64,000 nt of DNA, from the NCBI GenBank assembly GCA_027604505.1, contig JADIIX010000063.1:67508-131507 (forward strand), written 5' to 3'. The notes beneath the pieces are model-generated. The model saw only the letters and a program-made list of their open reading frames with translations. It did no database searches and had not been told where the DNA came from. The stretch is from Gonapodya sp. JEL0774. Lineage: Eukaryota; Monoblepharomycota; Monoblepharidomycetes; Monoblepharidales; Gonapodyaceae. How positions within the stretch are numbered: the stretch's first letter is position 1; each line of letters begins with the position of its first letter. The translations under genes were made by a program, and so were the position numbers. Positions 11,283-22,767 of this stretch are shown in pieces.

Positions 11283-12893
11283 ATGGACGACGTACTAAAC
11301 TTCCTGGACCGGCACGTTTGCAACTCCATATACACATCGTATCCTTTCACTATCCCCGCCCTCTCTCAAGTTTTCTCCGATCCTGGAAATCTTGTGCGAC
11401 AATCAACGACACTCTTCGTGTTCGTTTACATTGGAGCATGGGCACTCTATCTCGTCTGTGGCAGCCTGAGTTACTACTTTTTGTTCGATCATAATCTGAA
11501 GAATCATCCCAAATATCTGAAGAACCAGGCAAGTAACGAGCGGGTTTATAGGATTGTCATTGTCCCTCTCAGTTCGGTTCTGCGTTTGCGGAATCGGAGA
11601 GAAATGCCGCCAAAAATTGGCGAAGCAAGATTTTGGAGTGATGTTAGCGCTGTGACTTAGCGCGAAACCCGTCCGGATATGATTGGAAGTGGTGGCGTTG
11701 GGCAGTGACTGTCCTCATCACACAACGGAATCCGTCCAATTACGGGCACTGCGTCCGAATTTTAACCTGTCTTGTGCGTCTACCAGGTTTCACTGGAAAT
11801 TTATACTTCGTTCCTCAACTTCCATTACCTTATACTCTACACCCTCCCCTGGTTCATTGGCGAAGTTCGCGGCTACTCCAAACTTTACGAGCAGATAGAG
11901 GACCACCCATGGGGCTGGTGGTACATTCCAATATCGGTGGTGCTCTTCCTTGTCTTTACCGACTGTCTCATATACTGGGCGCACCGGTTCTTGCATCACC
12001 CACTCATTTACACGAGAGTACACAAGGTCCACCACATGTGGAAGGTCCCCACGCCATTTGCGAGTCACGCTTTCAATGCGTTGGTGAGCATGCGAGCCAG
12101 TGTATGAGGGAGGAGGCTATTGTTCAACGTATCCATTTGAAATCTCCCCACCTAACGCCGTCTTGGCCCCGCGCCCCCCCCCCCCCCCCCCCCCGACCGA
12201 AAAAAAGACAAACATAGAAGAGGAAGAACCCCCCACCCGGCAGAAGAAAGAGAAAAAAAAAACGAGCAGTATTTTGGTGANNNNNNNNNNCCCCCTGCTT
12301 TCGATAAATTGACAATCATTTACGCATCTTCTCCCACCACTCAGGATGGATACATTCAATCTCTCCCGTATCATATTTTCGCCTTCGTTTTCCCACTCCA
12401 AAAGTATCTGTACCTGATTCTGTTTGTGGCAGTCAACATTTGGACTATTAGCATTCACGATCAGTAAGTCATAGGTGTCTCTTGTCTTGTTCATCGTATG
12501 GTGTACCCTTCGCTGTGCTGAAAATCCCCATTCATTCCCTTCATCACTTCGTCTCTCAGGTTATTCATTAGCAGGAACCACATCATTAATTCCACAGCTC
12601 ACCACACCATACACCACCGCGACTTTAACTACAAGTGAGTCAAATACGTCTAGTCACCATCACGTGTCCTGACCTCTTCTCCTCACCATGCCGGAATAAC
12701 AACCCGCAGCTACGGACAATACTTCACCTTCTGGGACTGGCTGTCCGGCACGTACCGGGATCCCGTTGACGAACTCAAATTCGCTGACCTCGCACACGAG
12801 ACGGGCAAATACCGGTGGACAAAGGCCCGTTTGCCCCGAGAGGTAATTGACAGGGGTGAGGGAACGAAGGAAGAGGAGGATAAGGAAGCATAA
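11283..12893 (+). CDS. ERG3: Delta(7)-sterol C5(6)-desaturase
   Basis: ER membrane di-iron enzyme that introduces the C5 double bond in ergosterol synthesis. Exons are 11283-11528, 11787-12083, 12345-12463, 12560-12635 and 12710-12893, all in phase. The fatty-acid-hydroxylase histidine boxes are present: HRFLHH, HKVHH, and AHHTIHH with the preceding [14 protein letters not shown]. Family signatures SLSYYF and [20 protein letters not shown] are clear, as are hydrophobic segments ([28 protein letters not shown]). About 307 residues, a normal length. Intron 1 has a GC donor (CAG|GCAAGT). Intron 2 (12084-12344) contains a long C homopolymer and the 10-N assembly gap, so the coding sequence is not affected. 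It is convergent with UPF2. Confidence 0.93.
12281..12290. other. Assembly gap (10 N) inside an ERG3 intron
   Basis: Ten N bases preceded by a C homopolymer (about 12174-12194) and an A/G-rich tract. This is a typical place for sequencing and assembly failure. The true intron length is unknown. Flanking exons join in phase, so ERG3 is unaffected. Confidence 0.98.
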
Positions 12894-13215
12894 GACATAA
12901 TTATTATGGAATCGGGGTGCGATTTGACACCATCTGAGTCGCGTTTGATTGTTTTGTGAATACAGTCTCCGTACATCTGACACATCGGCAATGTCCACTT
13001 CAACCAAACCAATTTTGATTCTACGTGCCTCCTTAAGTCCACAGTCTGAAAAATCGGGACTCCATTCACTCCCGCCAATTACCGCCAATCAAGCTATTTG
13101 GTTATGGATCTTGGAGCCACAACCCAACGAGCGAGTATGCCAAATGAATGGCGAGCGTTCTCGAAAGTAACACTTGCAGGACCGAAAACCCTGGAGGAGA
13201 ACTTTGGACATTGTT
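12894..13215. other. Convergent intergenic region ERG3/UPF2
   Basis: 322 bases between two stop codons facing each other. No coding signal; it should hold both 3' UTRs. Confidence 0.5.
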
Positions 13216-16200
13216 TCATTTAACGTTACCATTAGAAATGCCACGGCCCCTTCCAGCCGAGCTTGAAGTCCCTGCTAAGCCAGGAGCCGACGGCTGACTG
13301 GCGGAGTCTCTCCGTGCTCCTCCACCACGACCACCACTTTCACCTGCGCCAGATCCTCCTCCACCTCCACCTCCAGTGCGGCGGCTATTTGAGCTCACAA
13401 TCCGGACGACAGTTGTGCCACCGCGTTTGCTTTTCCCGCCTCGTGAGCCGCCACCCTCCGAACCTATCTGATTTGACATCTGACTGGCGAGTTTCTGGAT
13501 GCGCTGCGACCATCCAGTCTGTAGACCCAAGGCGAGAGCCTCGGCCTCCTGCTCACGTTTCTCATAGCCCAATACAAGTTCCTTCATCCTTGCCTGCTCC
13601 TCCCGCTCCTGCTCCCGCTTAGCTGCGGCAGCTTGAACGAAAGACGAGTCTACAGGTACGGAAATTGCGCGTGGTGCCGGGCGTCCCTTTGCCGTGGTTT
13701 TAGTGAGGAAAGTGAACTGCACTTCGCTCGGATCATCAGGAGGTCTTTCTCCCTCGCTTTCACTGCTGGTCCCTGCTTGTCGCTTCCCCTTGCGGATGGG
13801 CAAAGAGGCGTCAAACTGGGCTGGCCTGCGCTCACCTCGGCGCTCCTCGATACCTAGTGTCATCATCTCTCGTATTGTCCGGTCGAACTCCTCTTCCTCT
13901 TCCTTCGTGGGCTCGGCGTCCGCTGGTTCCTCAATATACACCACCAAATCAGGTTCTGCGTCTGGATCCCCTATTTGAGACGATTGGTCCATGTCTGACT
14001 CTCCCCCTCCATCGCCGTGGCTCCCTCTTTCCGAACCGGCACCGTAACCGTCTCCACCAGCATCATCACCTCCATCTCCCTCTGCTGGACGTGCAACTAC
14101 CTTGGAGTCGCCAACTTCTGACTCGCTGTCCTCAGCGTCATTTTGCGCGTCCCCTTCTCCCTGTTTACGGAGCTCTTCTGCAAGATCAGCCTCAAAAACC
14201 TCCGAGGCTTCTTCATAAGAATCAAACCGGCGAGCTTGCGGTCTCAGTTCCTGTCAAACGGGCAGCTCATCCGTCGAGCACATCGTGCGAAGCAATGATT
14301 TTAGCTGCTCACCTCAAACAGCTCATCAACCGTGAACTCCACATCTCGCGGAACGGGCTGCTGCTTGCTGAGTAAATAGACCTGGAAAAAGGTCAAAAAA
14401 GCGCCGAGCTTTTTCGCCTGCAACCCGCTGTCGAAAGTCCGACCGCAGGTGTCAAGAAGGGTTGCAACCAGTCGAACGCGAAAGAAATCGGTTGGAGGGT
14501 CCAAAGGCACGAAAACATCAGGGCGCGGCCGGCCTTGGAAAATAATTTCACCTTTAGCCGGTAAAAGTATTGCCGTTAAGATTGAAGACCCACCATGGCC
14601 GAACGTGAGGACAGTGTAAAGTGTATCAAAGATGACCGAAGACTCCACCATCCGGTAATTATAAAGCTCGCCGAGGTACTTAGCAGTGGCTATCCGCTGC
14701 TGGTTGTGTTTGAAAATGTTTCGCTGGCAAACGGGTTGGAAGCAACATCGGCACTTGCACGATGACCCAGAGTCCGAGAGCAGAAAACCCACCTCCAACC
14801 CGACACGAATCTCCTCCAACACCCCGTCCACCACGCACACACCAAAATCCGGATGCCACCTTGCGAGTTCCGAGGCAAGAAATGCTACAAGGTGAACGTT
14901 TCCGTATCGAACCTTCCATACCTTGCGGAAGTGGGTATTCTCCAGAAGTCTAACCACTTGTGGATCATCCCAGTCCAATTTCCGAAGAATTTTCAACACG
15001 CGCTCAACTGTTGTTTTGGAAAGTACGGCGTAAAATACATGGCGGAGAAACAACTGGAGAGGGGTGCGAGGCTTCGCCGAGATCGCAGGCCGCTCAGGAG
15101 GGACCGCCTGTTAGATTGAAATTAGTCGCAGAAGAAAAAGGCGCCAAGTCGACGAAAAAAACGGATTAGTTCGAAGGAAACCGACCTGGTAATACGCGTT
15201 TTCAATCATCATGACTTGACGGTTGTCCATGTGCTGTGCATTCTTCTTTCGCAACATTACATCCAGCTAGTCGCAATAATGATGTGAGTGGTTGGAGCGG
15301 CGACTGATCTATCAACAACAAGCCTATCGTTCTCACCATCGATTTCATTCTTTGCGTACCATCGTCTCCCGCGCCCCCGCCTAACAGCCATCTCCCAATA
15401 CCTTCGACAAGAGCGCAGAGCACATCGACATTATTACCAGTGAACGTATCGAGAAGTACTTTGAGGCAATGGAAAGCGAGGTGTGGTGGCGCGACTCGGA
15501 ACTTCGTGAGCTCGCAGATGAGCCTGACGGTCTTGTAAGAAAGATTCAAATAACAGTTATTTGGTTGGATGAGAAACACAATAAAACAAGTGGATCTCTG
15601 CTAATGCTCACTCTTACACGCTCTTCAACAAAACCTCTCTTCTTTAATTGTCGGTGGAACTCTTTTTCCACTCCTTCTACCACCTTGGATTTCACATCGA
15701 CGACGTATTTCCCGACTTCAGCAACCACCCTCGCGACATATGGTACAGCGGCAGTCTTTTCCCATGGCAACTCCACCACTTCCTTGACGAGTCGTTTCCG
15801 CGCGTTCTTCGTGCCCAAGTAGCAGAAGTCTACAGCAAACTGGTCCGCTTGGGATCGCGAACCGAGATCGGGAAGACGAGCCATGAGCGTAGGTAGTGTG
15901 AGAGTAGTAGGGTCGCTCAAAGGAGGGGAAGAATCCTCCCCACTTTCTGCCGAGGAGAGGGATGCGTCGTCAGGTATATCGGGTATCGGCTCTGGAGTGT
16001 CGAAATCGTCCACTTTTGTAGAGGACCTCTCTGCATTCGAAGGCTGTCTGTTGTCATCGACAGAATCATTGTTCCTCCCGCTTGCCCCGTTGACGTCGGT
16101 TTCATTGTCACTCCTTCGAGGCTCTGCAGAGGCAGATCCACTGTCTCCATTTCCACCTCTCATCGGCAACGGACCATCTTTTTGCTTCTGACCAATACCC

Positions 16201-17656
16201 AGCAACACTTGTGGAACCCTATCAGCTAGGTCCACCACATCCTCATAAAACCTTCTGGTCTCATCATCCTCCCACATCCCGCTCACTTGACCGCTATCTC
16301 CATCCTCTCCCCTGCCAGTCGCGCCAAACTTAATCTCTCCCGAACCTCCAAGACCACCAGTAACCGCCGCCTCCTCCACCGGAAGTTCCGGCATAGGTAA
16401 ACCAAGCGCCTCGGACAAGGCGCGTACGTTCGCCAAAAGCTTCTCGTGCTTCCGTGTTGTCGTATCGTAGCGCTCCTGCCGCTCTTCATGAACATGCCCG
16501 CGAGCAATTGCGTGCTCCTTCAGTCCAGCAGCCATTTCACGTACACGGTGGTAGGAAGCGACAAGGTGCCGGGACATAGAGGTGTGGTATGTCGTGAGGA
16601 GATTGCGGATGGAATTAGAGGCGAATGCTGTGGAGAATATCGGGGTGGGTGAGGTGTTCTCAGGTTGTGAATCAGGGAAGTAGTCGAGATAGAACCGAGC
16701 GAACGTGGTGAGGAGAGGTGCAACCGCAAAATCCTTGTCTGAGTTGAGCTGAAGAATTGAAGGGGCGAAAATCGTAACGCAGACTTCCAAGATAGACTAT
16801 CGACAGGAACGACACCCTTAAGCTCACCAAAATCTTGAGGGCCCCAACAACTATCGGTTCGCTTCCACTACCACCCTCCAGTGCTTCTTTTGCAGCTTTC
16901 AGCGCTGCAGCTTTAGACAGGGCGCCGTTTGCTGGCTCTGGATCCCGAAGCACGCCCACAAGGGAGAGCTCTACGATAACTCGGAGCAAGCTGCGAAGCT
17001 TGGACAATCTGGCCGCTTCATCCTTCTCTCGCTGTTCTTCGGTCAAGGCTGCGAGGGTCGTAGAATCCGGTGCAGACGTGGCTGTGTCCTTGAGCGTCTT
17101 GAACAGTGCCTCGCCCAGCATACTAGCAAAGTCCGGAAGACGCTGGTGGGCAGCGCTTGCCACCTCAGCCGCCGCCCAGACCTCGGCAGTGTTCTTGAGA
17201 ACACGCGTTTCGGCAATGGATTGTGCCATTTCCTCGGCATACTTGTCGAGACGGAGCTGGGATATGTCTTTGAGTAGTGATGGAGCGGACTCTGCACCCA
17301 GAGACGTGCGAAGCTTTTTGGTGAAAGCCGCACACCGCTTGAAAGAAGTATCGAGAGATTTGGATGCAGCATACTCTGTTTTTGGCGAAGAGCAGAGCGT
17401 ATGTTGCGGGTTACAAATATCAGAGAGTCACGCTGTTGAATAAAACGTATTGATCCCAAAACCTACCTTCTCTAGATTTCTCCAAAGCACTGGCATCTAC
17501 ATTCCGTCGACGTAGCTCCACTCTCGCCTCACGCTTGGTATCCTTCTCCTTGGGAAGCACTTCCTTTGGCCCAGTGGGATTGCCTTCGGTCGTGTTCATA
17601 GAGACAGGACGATCACCCACCGGGGGCGACAAAGTTGTGGACGACAACGGATCCAT
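13216..17656 (-). CDS. UPF2: Nonsense-mediated mRNA decay factor UPF2 (three MIF4G domains)
   Basis: Bridges UPF1 and UPF3 on mRNAs with premature stops. Exons in transcript order: 17656-17467, 17375-16828, 16796-15612, 15531-15337, 15245-15186, 15107-14793, 14723-14313, 14250-13216. Every junction is in phase, giving about 1312 residues. MIF4G-1 spans exons 2-3 (AASKSLDTSFKRCAAFTKKL; ELSLVGVL). MIF4G-2 is marked by ICELTKFRVAPPHLAFHCLK and MDNRQVMMIENAYYQ. MIF4G-3 is marked by LRKLDWDDPQVVRLLENTHF and RIATAKYLGELYNYRMVESS. An acidic linker follows, then the UPF1-binding region (FDRTIREMMTLG; VQFTFLTKTTAKGRP). The tail is rich in RGG-like Gly/Arg repeats. Intron 2 (16797-16827) is only 31 nt. 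The start at 17656 is the first in-frame ATG. Confidence 0.93.
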
Positions 17657-18027
17657 TGAGGGGGTCGTAGTCACAACAGTCCATCGACCAAGGCCCCGGC
17701 ACCATGAACCTAATTATTTGTGAGAGTGATTCTTGGTCGAGAAGCAAATACACACCTAGAGTTCATAGGAATATGTACATGCGTCAAAAAACTATCAAGG
17801 ACTGTATTGCCCTGTTGGCGAAAGCGTCTGGGAGTGCCCGCAATCAAACAGCCCTGACAGTTCCCCCTTCTTTCTCTATTCTTTGTTTAATCAGCGTACT
17901 CGTCTCAAAGTTGCTCATATTATGTTGCTACAGACACGATATTCTTTTCCTCGTATGCCTGTCTTTAGCAATGAAGCTTTGATTTATTCTGTTGGAGCAA
18001 AAGTTGAAGGCATTACATTGGGTAGGA
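17657..18027. promoter_or_regulatory. Divergent promoter region UPF2 / DUF599 gene
   Basis: 371 bases between two start codons that point away from each other, so both promoters must lie here or nearby. It contains AT-rich stretches around 17880-18000. No specific element was identified. Confidence 0.5.
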
Positions 18028-19241
18028 ATGGATTCCCATGAAACCATCTCGATCGCACTGGCGGCCCTGATTCTGTTGCTATTCGTTATCTATCATGTTG
18101 TGATGTTCTATGTCTCAAGTGTGTCCGCACGCTCGACTGTCTTGGGTGAGTAATACATACTTACGCAGGAATTGCTTATCGATCGCATCAAAGATACACT
18201 CCGAAGGTACCACAAGAAAGCTCAGAAAGTTATGGATATCAGGAATCATGGCCTCGGGTGAACAAATACTGGCTGTGCAAGAAACACGGAATGTGAGGTG
18301 TATATCCCCAATGCCCCACGACAGCCAGTCAGCGAACCACTTCGAACTTTTCAGTTGGTTATGGCCTCATCCCTTGCAGCAACGGTCTGCGTAGCAGTGA
18401 CTTTCGGGTATGTCCACCAGTATTCAGAAGCCGAGCTCCATCTATCTATATGACACTCCAACATATGTTCAGTGTGACCACATTTGTGTCTGGTCTCTCC
18501 AAGCTCAATCAATCGGCTGATGATTACCTTGGACTACCTCAAACTGTCAGGGGTTACAAAGTCATCGCCATTATTGCAATTGAGTCCTTGGCATTCTTCT
18601 GCTTCGTAGAGTCCATGCGGTGAGAATGGGCCAATCTCAGAGATTGCAGAGCCCTCAATGAATGTTATGTCTACGTTGCAGCTATTCCAACCACGTCGTA
18701 TTTCTGGTGAATGTTCGGTGGGACGACAACATGCTCCAAGAAATGGGCTCACAGGCCGGACACATGATGCGTCGAGTTACTCCCCCATTAGTTGCCCGTA
18801 TATTCAACACCTCCAATTTGTTTTTGACGATTGGCACGAGGTAGGTGATTGGCTGGTGACTGTGATTCTTAAGATGTGTGCCCAAAGGCCACCCTGCACT
18901 CTCAGATTGATGTATCTCTCCATTCCTGCTGTTATGTGGCTTTTTGGTCGATGGTAAGTTTTAGAGATGTTTATCGGTAAAGTAGTGGTTCTGGTGTTGA
19001 GCTAAGGCAATGTTATCTTTCAAGGTTCATGTTCGGAACAGGCCTTTTCATGCTGCCTCTCATCGCCTACTTGGACTTTGGCGTCAACATTTCAATGGCT
19101 CGTGCGGCACGCAGGCGGCACATGAAGCTGAAAGCAGACCATGGTGTTGTGAATCGATCTCAAACTCCAATCGAGGGTTCAACATCGCGGATGGGCGAAC
19201 ATGGAATGCAGCTGAGGGAAAGGAAAAGTCCTGGCAATTGA
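18028..19241 (+). CDS. DUF599 family multipass membrane protein
   Basis: Function unknown; the family is best known from bacteria and land plants. Eight exons: 18028-18145, 18169-18206, 18230-18292, 18355-18407, 18473-18619, 18682-18840, 18888-18953 and 19025-19241. All phases fit, giving 286 residues. Family signature EQILAVQETRNLVMASSLAA is clear, preceded by the arginine-rich segment that follows the first membrane helix. Four hydrophobic segments are visible: LAALILLLFVIYHVVMFYV, SSLAATVCVAVTF, KVIAIIAIESLAFFCFVE and the C-terminal MYLSIPAVMWLFGRWFMFG. A basic cytosolic tail ends the protein. Introns 1 and 2 are only 23 nt each; without removing them the frame is broken at both points. 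Substrate or partner cannot be inferred. Confidence 0.85.
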
Positions 19242-19562
19242 AGTGCTTACGTTGCACCCAGCCTAGGAGTGATATGAGTTTGCTCCAAGGAGATCACTCA
19301 ACACTAACGCACGGGACCAGTAAGCCCTAAATTCAAGTCGGGAATGCATTGATACAATTTATATTTATTTACATTTGCTCAAGTGCAATCTTCCTGCTAT
19401 TTGTTAGACGCAGCAATCTTTGTCGCGAATGATTCAATGTGTAGCTCTGCAAGTGCATGCATGGTTGCTTCCTCGCACATGTGGTGCTTAGATTCCCTCT
19501 CCCGTCAAGTATGCCAAAAGAACCATTCATTGTGAGCCCAAGAAGGGGCAGAAATGATGTTC
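19242..19562. other. Convergent intergenic region DUF599/CNNM
   Basis: 321 bases between facing stop codons, with no coding signal. It holds AT-rich sequence near 19350-19390, which fits 3' UTR and polyadenylation signals. Confidence 0.45.
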
Positions 19563-22502
19563 TCAACCCGCTGGTCTTTGCTCACTTCTGCTGCGTCTCA
19601 CACTCAATTTTCGATTGGGAAACCTACCCCTCGGCCGTCCACCTTCACCTTCTTCCTGCTCGTTCCAGTCCTCCGAGAGCAATTTGGATGCACCAATTTT
19701 CACAACGGGACTCTCGTGGCCATCGTCGGTGAAGTCTGAATGACGCCTTGATAATCGAAAAGTATCAGCCCCGTCACCTGAGAAGGTGCCGTGTACGTCG
19801 TGGATGAAATTCGTGCTCTCGCCGCCAGATATCACAGGAGTTTTCAGAGAAGTGTCGACATCACTATCGTCGTGCGCACTGTGACTACTACCCTCGTTGC
19901 TGGTCCCCTCATCGCGTTTTACCTCGATCGACAAACTCGACTTGCCCACAAATTGTCGCTCTGCAGCAGAATGTTTCCTGACTCGTCCATTGACCACGAT
20001 TGTCGTGGAACCGTAGTCCTCTGGCTGATTGATGCTTGGACCCCCGAGCAATGGTGCCGCCTCGCCCCGGCCTCGTGGACCGCGTTTCGGACTCTCAGTG
20101 CCCGGCTGACCGAGCAAAAAGTGTCGCCGCACTGGGTTTGGTCGCTGCACTCCGTTAGCTCCAGTGACCTGGGTCGATTCCGACAAAGAAGACCGATGGG
20201 TCGCTGGAGGAACCGCGCCATTTTGGAAGGGGGAGATGAACTTGGCAATAGTCTTCAGCGCTTTCCAAGGTTTACGATGCACCGGAGTTCTTGTATGGAC
20301 ATCGACATATTCATCGGCTTAAAGCACCCACACATGAGCAGTGTCGCGACAAAACATCCAACCGGTGTAACTTACTTTCGTCGATGATTTCTTCCCCGAT
20401 CAGCTCCTCTACCACATCTTCCAAAGTAATGATACCCACAACCTTGGACACTGGTTGCATGTCAACTGTGTGATGAAGCCCACGTACACCTGCAGACGGG
20501 GCAGGAGAAGGTTCTCTCGAGGGTGTGGCGGGCCTACGCACAGAGTCAGCTCCAGTATTCGAACGTCGAAGTTTCGCAACGGTAGCAGGTCGACGCGGGA
20601 TGGAACGCGTCTCTTCAAGGGAGACGGCGGCCATGTGTGATCGACCTTCTTGAAAGAAATTGAGCTATACAAACAATAATGAAGAGCAAGGGATCGTATT
20701 GCACAACGTATTACAGGCGGAGATGAAACTGTGTGCTCACCATGTCGAAGAGCTGCGAGTAGAATTAACGACGAAAACAAGTTACACGGGCAGTGATTTG
20801 ATGAAAGCCACGAACAACCAAACGCACCGGTGTCGTACCGCTCACCACCGGCAAAAACGCCAACGGGAAATCATTCACCTGCAAGCAATCGTGTGGATCA
20901 TAATCGAGCAGTTGCTTTACCAGAAAGATTGCGACTAAATTTGTGGGATCATCCTCGTACACAGGTACGCGAGATACGCCACGTTGCTTGATCTCGCGGA
21001 TGGTTTGCTGAAAATGGGGCGCGCGTCGAAAGTGATCTAAACGGTCGCGTTGGTTTTCAAAGGGAGCAGATGTACCTTATCCATTTTCTGATGGAGCTCG
21101 AGGGAGTAGGTGTCCTGGAAGCACCAGGCCCAAGGAGTTCGGTGTACCCATCGGAGGTTGTTCTGCTGCCTCTTTGCACGACACGATATTCGCTCACCTC
21201 AAGTGGCGTAAACACCTGCGCGACGGTCTTGTAACTTAAATCCAGTACCGCAGATATTATGTTGATCTGCGGGTCCCAAACGAAACCGGAACACAAGATT
21301 CACGTTAGGCTGTACGGTACTCTCATTTTGTAAAATGCTGTTCCTTGCCTCATCCTCCGATAACCCCGAGTCCGTCCCCAAATGTGTGGTGTTGTGGAGT
21401 GACACGAGCGTTTTGAGTTCCGCGCGTCTGTAGACGGTTCCTACGGCAAAAATTTTTATGACGAGGATCAAGGCTCACAAGCGGTTGCAGTGGAAGCTTT
21501 ACACCCTGACTCTTACCCTCCTTCTCACCCAGCAGCCAATCTAACAACCTGCTGATGGGCCACGCGAGCGGATACAACAGCACCATGAGGACTTTGGCCA
21601 GCGGTGCAAAAAAAGCGCCAATTTCTAGGCCGAAGCGAGAACAGACGGCGTTGGGGATGATTCTTGGGGATGTGCAGGAGGTTGCCGGTTGTTGTCATGG
21701 TACATAACAATTAGATGCAGAGACAAACCAACACCCACTCGCCAAAGAGAACTACAAGTGCAGTTGAGAGGATGATGGCAGTGAGGCCGCCACTGCCTCC
21801 GGTGAGATCTGACATTATTGGTTGTGAATGAATGAGGAAAAGAATGATAAGTGCATTCACGGGAGAGGTCAGATTGTCGGTTGTACACACCGTCCATAAT
21901 CAGGGGTAAGGTCTGGTGATTGTGAATGGATGGACGGGGCAGTCATTCGTCAAATATCTTTCTCACGTTCATGCCAACAATTCTCGTCTCACCTCGTTCA
22001 CGACCACGTTTCCCAGAAGCAAGGTAATGAGTAGCAAATGTCCGTTCGCTCTCAGAGGTTCGATTTTTGCTGCCATAGCCTTTTGCTTGTCCTCTCCCGA
22101 AACTTTCAAAATCTCGAGGTTCGTCAGGTCCAAACTGAAATATCCAATGGTGAGGCCTAGAGAATATTGGATTACATAAAGGGATCATGAGAGGCGTGTC
22201 CACGATTGGATCGGTGGAGAAATCATTGTGCGAATCTCCTCCCTCAATCCACGCTTTCCTCAGCCTTTCGTACCTGCAAAAAGCCCACCGACGCAGCATA
22301 GCGCAAATGCCAAAACCGCCTTCACATAAAATTCTGATGTGCCGAAAGGGGTGCCTTCCCCGGGGTGCACCTCGATAGATTCGCGCATCTGAAGATCTCG
22401 AACTGGTGCTCCCATCACAGTTTTTGCAAGTAACGCGAGTCCAATAGGCCCAAGGAAAGAAACAACACGGGTCATGCCAATGATGCGAGACTCAATGAGC
22501 AT
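19563..22502 (-). CDS. MAM3: CNNM/MAM3-type transporter (DUF21 plus CBS pair)
   Basis: Membrane protein of the CNNM family, linked to magnesium and manganese homeostasis (yeast Mam3 is vacuolar). First exons: 22502-22274 (signal-anchor MTRVVSFLGPIGLALLAKTV), 22156-21993, 21912-21891, 21808-21739, 21662-21517, 21440-21349, 21266-21198, 21114-21076; further exons run to 19563. DUF21 is marked by GLTIGYFSLDLTNLEILKVS, LLLITLLLGNVVVNE, GGLTAIILSTALVVLFGEII and CSRFGLEIGAFFAPLAKVLM. The linker YRRAELKTLVSLH is followed by DLSYKTVAQVFTPLEDTYSL. CBS regions carry SRVPVYEDDPTNLVAIFLVK and VVGIITLEDVVEELIGEEII. The tail is basic, Ser-rich and likely disordered. Exon 3 is only 22 nt. The intron after SGLSEDE has a GC donor (GAG|GCAAGG). 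Confidence 0.9.
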
Positions 22503-22767
22503 TGGGGTCCTGAAAGGGGTCGATTCCTGAGAAATATTCCTGATAAATCCTTAGAATTTCCGTTTTAGTGTAGAGTCAAGAACTGAAGATCCATCGCAAA
22601 CATGTTAACATACCTTACGTTTTCCACTCTCTATTTCACTGGCCCTGGATGAATTTTGCGAAGGACATATATTTGGTTTAGCAGTTTGTTGTTGTAGTTG
22701 TCAGACAGCGAAGTCATCAGGCAGGCTGGTGGGCCGGTTACCGAATGAAAACCATTCTTGGTTCAAA

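Noticed and set aside
18170-18255. Alternative reading LLIDRIKDTLRRYHKKAQKV through the DUF599 5' region
   Set aside because: It looks helical but ends at a TGA and cannot reach the ILAVQETRN family signature in frame.
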